From NCBI GenBank assembly GCA_030587405.1, contig JAUQZD010000043.1, positions 1-64,000 on the forward strand: a DNA stretch of 64,000 nt, in the 5' to 3' direction. This DNA is from Candidatus Freyrarchaeum guaymasense. Lineage in GTDB: Archaea; Asgardarchaeota; Jordarchaeia; Jordarchaeales; Freyrarchaeaceae. Numbering within the stretch: position 1 is the stretch's first letter; every line of letters starts with the position of its first letter. This document shows positions 8,177 through 17,247 of this stretch, piece after piece. The notes under the pieces were generated by a model, which saw only the letters and a list, made by a program, of their open reading frames with translations, searched no databases and was not told where the DNA came from. Both the position numbers and the translations under genes were made by a program.

Positions 8177-9811
8177 TTATTCCGCAGCATCCTTAAGTCG
8201 CTGTACAAGCCAATCTTTGTCTAGTAATGTGATAAACGACGCAAGCCGAGGGCCATACCTTCTGCCAAGAAGGACTAAGTAAATGGTTTCAAAAAATAAA
8301 CGTGAACCTAAACCGCTTTCCTCCTTAGCAAGCTTATAAAGCTCCTGCTCCAGCTCGCTTTCGGTGAACGACTTGGAGCTGAGACGTTGAGCTAAAAGCT
8401 TGAGAGCGTGCTTCTGCCCGTCTGTCAAGTTCTTCTTAATATCTTCGGGAAGCGTAGTAAGAACACGGATTTTCACCCTTTCAGGGGCATACTTTTTGAG
8501 CCAATTTTCCGCCCTTCTAAGCCGCCCTTCGATCCTCCTCAATTCAAAATCATTTAGATCTCTAACAAGCAAACCCGTGTTTTTAAGGCGTTCAATAGCC
8601 GTCTGGAGAAGGAAGTCCTTCGGTAGCACCTGGACTAAAGTTACAGCATGACTATATTTAAGCTGAAACGGCATGATCTCTGGGATCTCGCCCATCTGAG
8701 CTAGTTCGTAGCTTCTCACTATTTCAAAACGCTCTTTGTCCTGCTCTACGTCTTCTACTCCATAAAAAACGCGTTCTGCATGATCATAAATGTCAGAGTA
8801 GTCAGGTATCTTAAGAGGGTCAATTATTATGCGTTTCATCGGTTTATTTTTCAAGCAGAGATACCTAAAAACTTCCGGCTCAGCCACAGACACCCAATCC
8901 TCAGGGGTAATCCCTTTAAAGTCACTGGAACCCATGTCGCCTAACTCTTTTCCGCCGTAAGCTAAGGCAACCCATTCGTAGGGAAGCCCATAGGGAGGCT
9001 TACCATTAAAGAATTCTCGCATGAGTTCAACGCAGCTATCCCTAGAGCCGCCAGGAGTTGCATGGTCTTTCCCGTAGGGTTCAAACTTAACATTCAAGGC
9101 AACCCATAAGGCAGCCCATTCCACCCTCCAGTTAAGCTTTCCCAACTCTATCCTTGACCAGCCGTGATCTCCGCAAGCGCCACATACGTATTCGACTCTA
9201 TACGAATTAAGGTCAACGTTCAAGATGCGATGTGAACCAATAACCTTACACTTGTTACAGAGGGGTTCAAATGGAACCCATCCTTCAGGGTGGGGTTTCC
9301 TCCCGCGATACTTGTTAATAATTCTTCTGACATCATCTGACCGCAGAAACACTTCCTTAACGATTGCTCTCATGGATTCTCTTCTATAAAGCTCCGTCGT
9401 AGTGACAACGTGGACGTCTAATGCAAAATCATCGAGATAAGCGCCAAACGGCTCCCAGAAGTGGGTAACCCAATCATCATGACATCCAAAGGGATCAGGT
9501 ATATCTATTAAGCGGTGACCAACCAACGACTTAGCAAACTCTTTATCGGGAAAAATTTCAACTTGGGGAGGTTTGCCCTTCCATTGATCTTGCGTGTAAA
9601 GGACCAGTACATGTTCAGCGTTCACTCCCTTCTTTAGCAGCTCTTCCTTAACGGTATTAGTAAGAATTATTTCGCCGCGGAGGCGGCCTATGTGCTGGAG
9701 GCCGGATACTGAAAGGCCACAGCTGCAAACATAATTTTCTACTTTACCCCAGTAATTGAGTAGTTCTTCAACAGCATCATCAACCCAATGATGGAAGACC
9801 TTCTTAGTCAA
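8177..9811 (-). CDS. lysS: Lysyl-tRNA synthetase, class I
   Basis: A 544-residue class I LysRS, the archaeal type unrelated to bacterial class II LysS. The HIGH-type signature is HIGR at about residue 41, inside the segment SGLQHIGRLRG. A Zn-binding CNKC...CGAC pair lies near 185-215. The region where KMSKS should sit reads GDMGSSDFKGITPEDW, so both lysines of the motif are displaced or lost. The start is TTG 9811. The C-terminal helical anticodon-binding domain is complete. No second LysRS is visible in the window. Confidence 0.9.
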   Translation of the reverse strand: MTKKVFHHWVDDAVEELLNYWGKVENYVCSCGLSVSGLQHIGRLRGEIILTNTVKEELLKKGVNAEHVLVLYTQDQWKGKPPQVEIFPDKEFAKSLVGHRLIDIPDPFGCHDDWVTHFWEPFGAYLDDFALDVHVVTTTELYRRESMRAIVKEVFLRSDDVRRIINKYRGRKPHPEGWVPFEPLCNKCKVIGSHRILNVDLNSYRVEYVCGACGDHGWSRIELGKLNWRVEWAALWVALNVKFEPYGKDHATPGGSRDSCVELMREFFNGKPPYGLPYEWVALAYGGKELGDMGSSDFKGITPEDWVSVAEPEVFRYLCLKNKPMKRIIIDPLKIPDYSDIYDHAERVFYGVEDVEQDKERFEIVRSYELAQMGEIPEIMPFQLKYSHAVTLVQVLPKDFLLQTAIERLKNTGLLVRDLNDFELRRIEGRLRRAENWLKKYAPERVKIRVLTTLPEDIKKNLTDGQKHALKLLAQRLSSKSFTESELEQELYKLAKEESGLGSRLFFETIYLVLLGRRYGPRLASFITLLDKDWLVQRLKDAAE

Positions 9812-10071
9812 CTAAGCTCTCCTCCCAGAGAATTTAAAGGGAACTTTAAGAGGAAGGCAAGACTCGCCGATTAACTGAGGGATTTGCTAAGCCATAAAAG
9901 AAAAGAAACTTAAATAAATGTATATCTCATTTTACCCCAAATTAACTTCATGAGGCATAAAAATCGGCCTTCAGCAAGCTTTTTCTAAGACATAACGGGA
10001 GCTTATTCAACGTACATACTCCTTTAATTTAATTTAGATGGCTTAAGTGCTCCTGTGAATGGCCGTATTTA

Positions 10072-11250
10072 TCACCGAATATAGGGAGCACCTTCTAAGG
10101 AGTGAGCAACCCTTAACTCATGTAACTTCTCTTCAATAATCGAAAGAAGCGAGGATACGTCTTTTTTCTTAGCAGAGGTAAACGTCCATTTGAAATGGTT
10201 TAGTAAAGGAGACAGGAGGAAAGTTAACTGTAGCTTTCCATTGCTATCAAGCAAATCAGCTTTGTTCAGCGCAACTACCATCCGAGATTCGCTCACACCT
10301 ATCTCTTTAAGAATGGCAAGCGACTCCTTAAGTTTAAGGTAAACGATGTCTGAGGGGTCGTCCAATCCGACAACTAGAACAACTAGATCCGCGGTTTTTA
10401 AATCCAGCAGGTTTAATTTAAACGAATCGATGAGCATAGGGTCCAAGTCAAGTACAAAACCGATTGTATCCACAAAGAAGATCTTCTGACTTGACAAGCC
10501 GTTAAGTTGATATTTGCTTGAAAGTGTTGTGAAGGGAAAATCACATACAGGCCTATTTTCACCACAAAGTACGTTAAAGAGAGAGGACTTACCTGCATTG
10601 TACATTCCACTCAGCACAACGGTAGGAATACCAAGCTTCGAACGCCTCTTAATCTGCTGCAATTTCTCCCATGCAAGTCGGTCTATCTCTTGCCTAATGC
10701 GTTTCTCTCTCTTTTTGATCGCGTTAAGTTCACTATGAAATGCATACTCCCCCATAGATCGGAAGAATGGGTGTTCACGCCTGTACTTAAGTGAAGCTTG
10801 AAGTTTAAGAAACGGAGCAAGTTTCCTAAGCCGTGCATATTCAATTTGTAACTTAGAAACTTTATCCCCTGCGGATGCATCAAAAATTAGAAGGGTAAGC
10901 TCGTACCTATCAAGCACGTCACATTCTAAGACATTCGAAATTGCCAATTTCTGGCGGCTAGAAAGAGAATTGTAAAAAATTACATGACCAGCCCGGTGGA
11001 GCTTCACAAGTTTCTTAAGCTCCTCAACCTTGCCTCTACCAATTAAAAAATTAGATTTAGGCTTAAGCCTGGTCTGAACAATGCGATCGACTATTTCAAA
11101 ACCAGCAGCTACAGCCAGCCTTTCAAGCTCATCCAAATAGACCTTAAACAGGAAGTGGTCATGTGGATTGGTCTTCAACATGCAAAGGATGGCACGCTGA
11201 CTTCTACCATGCGTAATCCCTTCACACCAAGGCATAGCCACACCATCCAT
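10072..11250 (-). CDS. hflX: GTPase HflX
   Basis: A ribosome-associated GTPase of 392 residues. The N-terminal HflX domain carries the glycine-rich IGRGKVEELK loop near residue 72, followed by a coiled-coil linker. The G domain shows G1 SGMYNAGKSS near residue 214, G3 DTIGF and G4 NKAD. In other organisms HflX splits stalled ribosomes. The gene stands alone on the minus strand between AT-rich spacers of about 260 bases on each side; neither spacer shows a gene I can support. Confidence 0.9.
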   Translation of the reverse strand: MDGVAMPWCEGITHGRSQRAILCMLKTNPHDHFLFKVYLDELERLAVAAGFEIVDRIVQTRLKPKSNFLIGRGKVEELKKLVKLHRAGHVIFYNSLSSRQKLAISNVLECDVLDRYELTLLIFDASAGDKVSKLQIEYARLRKLAPFLKLQASLKYRREHPFFRSMGEYAFHSELNAIKKREKRIRQEIDRLAWEKLQQIKRRSKLGIPTVVLSGMYNAGKSSLFNVLCGENRPVCDFPFTTLSSKYQLNGLSSQKIFFVDTIGFVLDLDPMLIDSFKLNLLDLKTADLVVLVVGLDDPSDIVYLKLKESLAILKEIGVSESRMVVALNKADLLDSNGKLQLTFLLSPLLNHFKWTFTSAKKKDVSSLLSIIEEKLHELRVAHSLEGAPYIR

Positions 11251-11507
11251 AAATACACAGAAAAATTAAGAAAATAAAAACATGCCGAGTCATAAGCCCC
11301 GCAAAGGTAAAAAACGATAACAAGCATCTAAAAATGAACAACCTTAACATTTTGTTAAAAAAGGAAAATAGCCAACATAAGCCAACCCTCACGAAAACGA
11401 AGGGCCACCACCTAAAACTTAACAAGTAAACTTTAAAGGTAGAACCGCCTTATTTAAAAACAAGAATGCTAACGATCATTTGTAAAGAACATCAAGAGGC
11501 AAACTAA

Positions 11508-11921
11508 ATGAACAAGGAAGTTTTAGAAGAGTTCAAAGAAACGCTTGATGAATTAAAAGAATACTCGAAGATGGGGATACCGATAATAGTCGAAGGGCAA
11601 AAGGACGAAGCAAGCCTTAGGGAGATAGGGATCACCGGGCCAATAATAACGATTTCAGGGATGAAATTATTGGAAATAGCAGAAATGCTTGAAAAAGAGG
11701 AAATCATAGTCCTCACAGACTTCGACAGAAGAGGAGATAAAATGGCATTAACAATCCTCTCCTACAGGGTAGGAGACAGTACACTCACAAAGTACTTCAG
11801 AAGTAAAATAAGAAAGTTAAAAGCACACATAACACCATGCGTGGAGGGGTTCGCTAAAACATACCTCAAAGCATGTAGAATGGAAAAAACATACAAGAAC
11901 CCGTTTAGAAGGTTAAATTAG
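11508..11921 (+). CDS. Small Toprim-domain protein
   Basis: A 137-residue protein consisting essentially of one Toprim domain: glutamate motif VEGQKDEASL near residue 27 and the metal-binding LTDFDRRGD near residue 68. Short stand-alone Toprim proteins of archaea resemble RNase M5 or the DnaG catalytic core; whether this one cuts RNA or joins a nucleoprotein complex is unknown. It lies just upstream of dnaG, itself a Toprim protein, with a 114-base gap. The C-terminal 40 residues are basic, in keeping with nucleic-acid binding. Confidence 0.8.
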   Translation: MNKEVLEEFKETLDELKEYSKMGIPIIVEGQKDEASLREIGITGPIITISGMKLLEIAEMLEKEEIIVLTDFDRRGDKMALTILSYRVGDSTLTKYFRSKIRKLKAHITPCVEGFAKTYLKACRMEKTYKNPFRRLN

Positions 11922-12035
11922 GAACAAAAAATAGGAGGCTTTCATCTAAAAGAGAGTTAAGAGCACTAGTTAGTTACCGTCCAGCTCAATCATTTCCCAA
12001 TAGGGTTATGTGTTAAATTGGGAGGTGAAGTTCAC

Positions 12036-13254
12036 ATGGCTAATCGAAATGAAGTTGGAACAATAAAGTACATTATAAAGGCGAAGATAGAAGTAAACGG
12101 GGTGGTCGAGAAGCCTGACGTTATAGGCGCGATTTTTGGTCAAGTACGTTGAGCTCACCGCTCACGTAGACCAATTAGAGGGGCTTCTCGGCTCTGAATT
12201 AGACCTTCGAGAGTTGCAACGTACGGGTAGGATAGGTAGGATAAGAGCGAACATTGAGACGCACGGTGGGAAATCTGTAGGTGAGATTATTATTCCATCA
12301 AGTTTGGATAAGGTTGAAACAGCCATCCTTGCTGCGGCGCTTGAAACTATTGATAGAATTGGGCCGTGTAGTGCGAAGGTAAGTTTTGAGGCAATTGAAG
12401 ACGTGAGGGAGAGTAAACGCAAGAAGATTATTGAGAGAGCGGTAGAAATTCTTAGGAGGTGGCCTGAGGAGGTTGCCCCTGAAACGGAGCAGATAATGAA
12501 TAAGGTAATTGAGGCTGTGCGCGTTGAGGAAATTTGTAAGTATGGTAAGGAAGGGTTGCCGGCTGGGCCTGAAATAGATTCTGCTGATGAGGTTATAGTA
12601 GTCGAGGGAAGGGCAGACGTGTTAAACATGTTGAAGTATGGTTTTAAAAATGTCATTGCAGTGGAGGGAACCAGCATACCGAGAACTATAGTGGAACTTA
12701 GTAAAAGAAAAACTATTACAGCATTTCTTGATGGGGATAGGGGCGGGGATTTGATTTTGAAGGAGCTTCTTCAGGTTGCAGAGGTCGATTATGTTGCTAG
12801 GGCTCCACCGGGGAGGGAGGTGGAGGATCTTAGTTTTAAGGAGATTATGAAGGCGTTGAATAACAAGCTTCCCGTTGAGCAGGTGGTGGAACATGAGGCA
12901 GTAAAAAGGAGAGAGGAGAGGAAGCCTTTAATGGTAAGAAGGGGCATTAGACAGGTTCCCCATGAGATCTTGGAGCACGCTAGGCGGATTTTTGGTTCAG
13001 GTAAGGCGGTTATTTTGGGAGAGCAGTTTAATGTTGTTGCGGAGGTCGACGTATCAGAGCTTGCAGAATACCTTAAGAGCATGGATGGGAGAGCTGAAGC
13101 AGTTATTCTTGATGGAATAGCAACCCAGAGGCTTGTTGACATCTCTCAGGAGAGGGGAATACAGTGGCTCGTCAGCGTCAGACAGGAAAACATCGTTAAA
13201 AAGCCCCCCGACCTTAAAATATTAGAGTTTAACGAAATATTAGGGCATGATTGA
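12036..13254 (+). CDS. dnaG: Archaeal DnaG, interrupted by a 31-nt BHB intron
   Basis: DnaG-type primase homologue that also associates with the archaeal exosome. The ATG at 12036 follows a good GGGAGGTGA and opens the normal N-terminus ([20 protein letters not shown]), but this frame stops at TGA 12150. The conserved continuation [14 protein letters not shown] lies in another frame. Removing 12144-12174 joins GAIFGQ to LEGLLG, giving a 395-residue protein of normal size. The Toprim domain shows VVEGRADV and FLDGDRGGD. The insertion folds as a bulge-helix-bulge element (see separate entry), so I read the gene as two exons, 12036-12143 and 12175-13254, not as a pseudogene. Confidence 0.9.
12144..12174 (+). 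other. BHB intron in dnaG mRNA
   Basis: Central helix GGTC (12138-12141) with GACC (12169-12172). The 5' bulge is AAG (12142-12144) and the 3' bulge is AAT (12173-12175). The inner stem is TACGT/ACGTA plus GAGC/GCTC closed by loop TCACC. Cutting after the second base of each bulge removes exactly 31 nt and restores the conserved DnaG frame between codons. The outer helix is weak. Splicing itself is inferred. Confidence 0.85.
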
Positions 13255-13272
13255 AGGGAGTGTAGATGGAAA

Positions 13273-14403
13273 GTGGTTAGCGGAGAGCTGGGAAAAGGAA
13301 GCGTAGGATATAGAAGAGAGGAGGTCTCCAAGAGGAGGAAGGGCGGACGAAGACGTTGGAAAGCTGTGAGTATGATAGAGCTGGAGCCGTTAGGATACCC
13401 TCTCAGAGCTGCAGGGGAGGAGGGGGAAACTGTTTTAACTACCGATAATCCCGAGATATTTCAGGCATATGCCAGAGAGCAGTGGGGAGGCTTATATGTT
13501 AAGAAAGGAGACTTACTTTTTGACCGGTCTCTTTTTCCAGACTTCGCTTTTAAAATAGTCGAAATGGCGCCAAGTGAGGGGCAGATAACCAATAGAACAG
13601 TGTTTAAGCTTAGCAGGAGAAGAAGGCCGGAAGTTCACGGGTTGGCTAAAATTAGTTTTTCAGACGTAGTAGGACAGGAGAGGGCGAAAAGAAAGTGCAT
13701 GATAATAAAAAGGTACTTGGAAGAGCCAGAGTTCTTTAAGGAGTGGGCGCCCAAAGCGGTTCTTTTTTACGGCCCTCCCGGGACAGGGAAAACGATGATG
13801 GCGCAAGCTTTAGCTAATGAGGCGAAAGCGTCCTTTTTCTTCGTTAAGTCACCAGAGCTTATAGGCACCCATGTCGGTGACGCAGCCAATAGGATACATA
13901 GACTTTTCAAAAGGGCAAGAGATGGATCACCCAGTATTGTATATATAGATGAAATAGATGCTGTAGGTTTAGATAGGAGGTTTCAGAGTGTTCGAGGCGA
14001 CGTGACGGAAGTTGTTAACGCCCTCCTTGCTGAAATGGACGCACTAGAAGGTGAGAGAGGCGTGGTATGTATTGGGGCAACAAACAACATTATGCTTCTC
14101 GACGCTTCCCTAAGAAGCAGGTTTGAAGAGGAAATAGAATTTACATTACCCAACCTAGAGGAAAGAAAGAGGATACTTGAAATGTATGCAGCGAAAATTC
14201 CTTTAAGGGTTGAAGCAGATTTCAATAAAATAGCTAGGATAACGGAGGGGTTCTCTGGGAGAGACCTTAAGGAAAAGGTGCTTAAGGCGGTATTCCATCA
14301 AGCGATAGCTGAGGGTGTGGATGTTATAACACACCAGATGATTGAAGAATCTGTAAGGGGATTGATTAGGAAGGATAAGGGTACCGAGAGACTTTTTATT
14401 TAA
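13273..14403 (+). CDS. AAA ATPase
   Basis: A single-module AAA protein of up to 376 residues. Walker A GPPGTGKT, Walker B IVYIDEIDA, sensor ATNN and the arginine-finger SLRSRFEE are all present, and the AAA lid follows. Upstream is a roughly 90-residue beta-rich segment of unknown fold. Relatives include the Cdc48/proteasomal-ATPase group, but no protease domain is attached. GTG 13273 gives a very basic N-terminus; ATG 13372 (MIELEPLGYP) may be the real start. It lies 18 bases after dnaG, so it is probably co-transcribed. Confidence 0.8.
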   Translation: MVSGELGKGSVGYRREEVSKRRKGGRRRWKAVSMIELEPLGYPLRAAGEEGETVLTTDNPEIFQAYAREQWGGLYVKKGDLLFDRSLFPDFAFKIVEMAPSEGQITNRTVFKLSRRRRPEVHGLAKISFSDVVGQERAKRKCMIIKRYLEEPEFFKEWAPKAVLFYGPPGTGKTMMAQALANEAKASFFFVKSPELIGTHVGDAANRIHRLFKRARDGSPSIVYIDEIDAVGLDRRFQSVRGDVTEVVNALLAEMDALEGERGVVCIGATNNIMLLDASLRSRFEEEIEFTLPNLEERKRILEMYAAKIPLRVEADFNKIARITEGFSGRDLKEKVLKAVFHQAIAEGVDVITHQMIEESVRGLIRKDKGTERLFI

Positions 14404-14426
14404 TGCGTGCCTGCTGAGGGGTCGAG

Positions 14427-15017
14427 TTGAAGAAGGTTATTGCAATAGTAGGCATGCCTGGAAGTGGGAAGAGTGTTGCTACAGGCGTAGCTGCAAGAGA
14501 GGGGTTCCCGGTAATTTCAATGGGCGACGTAATACGTGAAGAGGCAATGTTAAGAGGGTTAAACCCTTCTCCAGAAAACATAGGTAGGATCATGTTGGAG
14601 CTTAGAGATGAAGAGGGAGATGACGCCGTAGCGAGGCGATGCATCCCTAGGATAGAAGCAGAAAAGTCTAATGTTGTTATTGTTGAAGGAATAAGAAGCA
14701 TGGCGGAGGTTGAGGCATTTAAAAGAAAATATCCAGATTTCATTCTTATCGGAGTGCATGCGTCCCCAGAGACGCGACTAAGGAGATTAGTAGCAAGAGG
14801 GAGAGAAGACGATCCTAGGACATTAAGTCATTTTAGGGAAAGAGACAAACGCGAGTTACAAGTGGGGATAGGGAATGCTATAGCGATGGCAGACTATATG
14901 CTGGTAAACGAGGGAGACATAGAAGAATTCAAAGAAAAGGTGAGGAAACTTCTTAGGAGGGTAATAGATGAGAATAAGGGTGGAGACCCCTCTAAACCCG
15001 ACAGAAGATTTAAGTAA
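14427..15017 (+). CDS. UPF0200 family P-loop kinase-like protein
   Basis: A 196-residue nucleotide kinase-fold protein with P-loop VGMPGSGKS at residues 7-15 and the downstream VVIVEGIRS strand. It belongs to the archaeal UPF0200 family, which resembles adenylate or dephospho-CoA kinases; the substrate is not established from this sequence. The start is TTG 14427. The gene overlaps the UPF0201 gene by 50 bases, and the same pair is found together in other archaea. Confidence 0.82.
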   Translation: MKKVIAIVGMPGSGKSVATGVAAREGFPVISMGDVIREEAMLRGLNPSPENIGRIMLELRDEEGDDAVARRCIPRIEAEKSNVVIVEGIRSMAEVEAFKRKYPDFILIGVHASPETRLRRLVARGREDDPRTLSHFRERDKRELQVGIGNAIAMADYMLVNEGDIEEFKEKVRKLLRRVIDENKGGDPSKPDRRFK

Positions 15018-15396
15018 AGTTATAAAGGCACTTAAAACTGTTTTGGAAACCGAATACTCCGTACAGGAAGAGGAAGATACTAGGAAAGTGGTGGGAGAGG
15101 CTGAAGGCATAGATAGGTTGCAACAGTTTTACAATAGGTTACGTGAACAGTACATTGTAGAGGCCGCCAGAGAACTGCTTAAGAAGAGAGCCAGAGAAAG
15201 GGAGGTTATCTTCTTTTTAAATAAGCAAGCAGCCTATGTGGGTAAAATAAGTTTTTGCGCTCCTGAAAAAGAATCACCTATGGGAGCAATAAAGGTGACA
15301 ATAACTAGCGATAAGATAGAAGAGGTTATTGATTGGCTTTGCCCAAAAACGGTTAAGGGAAAACCTCAGGAGGTTGAACCTCCAATTGATGCTTGA
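14968..15396 (+). CDS. UPF0201 family protein
   Basis: A 142-residue protein of the archaeal UPF0201 (COG1931) family, an alpha/beta fold related to RNA-binding domains. The opening RVETPLNPTEDLSKV is typical (proline-threonine-glutamate after the first strand). The ATG at 14968 lies inside the UPF0200 gene, so translation of the two is probably coupled. The last 15 residues are acidic and proline-rich. The biochemical role is unknown. Confidence 0.8.
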   Translation: MRIRVETPLNPTEDLSKVIKALKTVLETEYSVQEEEDTRKVVGEAEGIDRLQQFYNRLREQYIVEAARELLKKRAREREVIFFLNKQAAYVGKISFCAPEKESPMGAIKVTITSDKIEEVIDWLCPKTVKGKPQEVEPPIDA

Positions 15397-15611
15397 ACAT
15401 GGTAGAAAGCGAATTGAAGATGAAGCTAAGCATTTCGACGCTTATCCATTTGAAAGACCCTTTTGAGAAGATATTTGAAACAATCGAGAAAGTGGCACAG
15501 ACAGATGTTGGCGTATATGTTAAATTATTGGAATTGATCGAAGACGGTTTTCACATGCCGACTAAGGAGAGGATAAAGCGGTTGAATGAGTTGCTGAAGG
15601 CTCCAACATAA
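15393..15611 (+). CDS. Small helical protein of unknown function
   Basis: A 72-codon frame directly overlapping the UPF0201 stop, with TTG 15393 or ATG 15399 as start. The predicted product is mostly helical and mixed-charge (PFEKIFETIEKVAQTDVG in the middle), with no cysteine motif or membrane segment. Its tight coupling to the dnaG-UPF0200-UPF0201 operon and lack of low-complexity sequence make it likely to be real. I do not recognise the family. Confidence 0.55.
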   Translation: MNMVESELKMKLSISTLIHLKDPFEKIFETIEKVAQTDVGVYVKLLELIEDGFHMPTKERIKRLNELLKAPT

Positions 15612-15736
15612 CAAAGTTTACCGTTCACGTATCATTTCTGATATAAACATAGCAGCTAATTTCGCCTTCTCATCAAAAGGGTTTTAGGGTTTTTATTGGA
15701 AGCTCTGGAAGGAGCTGTGAAAACTAATGCGAAAGT

Positions 15737-16252
15737 ATGGTTTCTTCATCCAGGGTGGCCGTCACCATTCTCCGTAAACTTTCCCGAGAAAGCATGAGAA
15801 AAACAGAGAGGAACAGTGAAGTGCTTGTAGAGCAGGTGGGGAAACTGGGAGAAGTGAAGGGTGGTCGTGGAAAAATATGGCGCCACCCTACCGTTTCTTA
15901 TTAAGGAGCCACGGGTAATAATCAAGTTTTTCAAGGAAGTGAAAGGGGGCTGGCTTAAGTTTCGATATGGGGTACGCCTCAAAGACGGGAAGAATAGGGG
16001 GAACAGTGAAAAAGGTTAGGCAGCATATAGCCCATGTTCATATTCATGGCAATACACGGGGCGAGAGCAGCATTTACCTATTGGTAAAGGGAGCATGAAT
16101 TGGAAAGCGGTCACATTGGAAGTAGCCTAGAGGAGGATCTAAAGGAATGCTTTATAGCTGAAAATTATTAGGTTAAAGGACGCATTAGAAACCATAGAGA
16201 AATGGGGAAATTCCTAACAAAAAAGAGAGGTTCTAAGCGGGGGAATGCCTGA
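15737..16252 (+). pseudogene. Decayed coding-like stretch in a 658-base spacer
   Basis: The spacer between the UPF0201 operon and RNase Z has no intact gene. From ATG 15737 a 55-codon frame runs to TAA, then further protein-like pieces continue in other frames: one containing EPRVIIKFFKEVKGGWLKFR, one containing AHVHIHGNTRGESSIY, and one with SSLEEDLKECFIAENY. Together they look like one basic protein of about 150 residues broken by several frameshifts and stops. No family is recognised. It may be a mobile-element remnant, or noncoding. Confidence 0.35.
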
Positions 16253-16269
16253 CTGAGAGTGGTGGACGC

Positions 16270-17214
16270 TTAGGGTGATGGAGGAAGTACGGTAAAGGAC
16301 CCTTTAAGATCTAGGAGAACCCGCATGAAGTCTTGGGCAACGACCGTGTTTGGAAAAATGTTCTTTGCTTGCTGAAGTAGCAGGTCTGCATTAGAGTACC
16401 TAGAGCTGATATGCGTGAGAACCAATAGTTTAACTTCTGCTTTATGGGCGATGTGGGCAGCTTGAACGCTTGTCGAATGCTTTGTCTCTATAGCTTTTTT
16501 TTCAAGGGTATGGTCGAAGGTGCTTTCATGAATTAAAACATCTGCGGATTTGCTTAGCTCTAGAAGATGCTGGCACGGGGTGGTATCTCCTGAGTATACG
16601 ATTTTACGGCCACTTTGGGGGGGGTCCACGACGGCTTCCGGCTTTATGACACGACCATTTTTTAATGTTACTGGTTCTCCCAACTGAAGCCTTTTCCAAA
16701 GAGGCCCCATCGGAACACCTAGTTCAATAGCCTTTTCAGGATGAAATTTTCCCGGCCGAGGTTTTTCTTCAAATGAATAAGCGTATGCATCGATAGAGCC
16801 GTGATTCACCCTGCAACATTTAACGTAATAGTAGGGAGACTCGCAAATAACTCCGGGATGTACTGGGTGGACGTATAAATCGAAGGACAAGCCAAACTCT
16901 AGATTTTCTATAAGAGCTCTAATAAATTCTGCGAGAGAGGGGGGGCCATAAACATGAAGTGGAGTTTCCCTTTCCATCAAGGAAAGGGTTTGCAAAAGCC
17001 CTGGAAGACCCATAACGTGATCGCCATGAAGATGGGAAATAAATATTTTTGAGATGCGGGCCACGCTCATTTTTGCCTTAAGCATTTGCCTTTGGGTTCC
17101 CTCGGCACAATCAAAGAGGACTATTTCCCTGCCTCTAGCCAAAGCGATCGCCGGCAGGTTTCTCTCGGGGGTCGGCACGCTTCCTGAGGTACCTAAGAAG
17201 ACGATTTTAATCAT
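16270..17214 (-). CDS. rnz: RNase Z (tRNA 3' endonuclease)
   Basis: A metallo-beta-lactamase fold enzyme of about 315 residues that removes tRNA 3' trailers. The metal-binding motif HLHGDHVMGLPG is at about residue 63, with later histidines in VNHG, the GDTTPC segment and THIS. The length matches the short ELAC1 form. ATG 17214 (MIKIVFLGTSG) is preferred over TTG 17217. It is adjacent to a tRNA methyltransferase on the same strand, 31 bases downstream, a tRNA-maturation pair. Confidence 0.92.
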   Translation of the reverse strand: MIKIVFLGTSGSVPTPERNLPAIALARGREIVLFDCAEGTQRQMLKAKMSVARISKIFISHLHGDHVMGLPGLLQTLSLMERETPLHVYGPPSLAEFIRALIENLEFGLSFDLYVHPVHPGVICESPYYYVKCCRVNHGSIDAYAYSFEEKPRPGKFHPEKAIELGVPMGPLWKRLQLGEPVTLKNGRVIKPEAVVDPPQSGRKIVYSGDTTPCQHLLELSKSADVLIHESTFDHTLEKKAIETKHSTSVQAAHIAHKAEVKLLVLTHISSRYSNADLLLQQAKNIFPNTVVAQDFMRVLLDLKGSFTVLPPSP

Positions 17215-17247
17215 CAAAGAAGTGCACTCCCCGTTCTTTGCTTAATT

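Noticed and set aside
12136..13254. DnaG as a shorter protein starting at TTG 12136
   Set aside because: It lacks the conserved N-terminal domain, has no ribosome-binding site, and its first codons are the intron itself; the ATG 12036 has a strong GGGAGGTGA.
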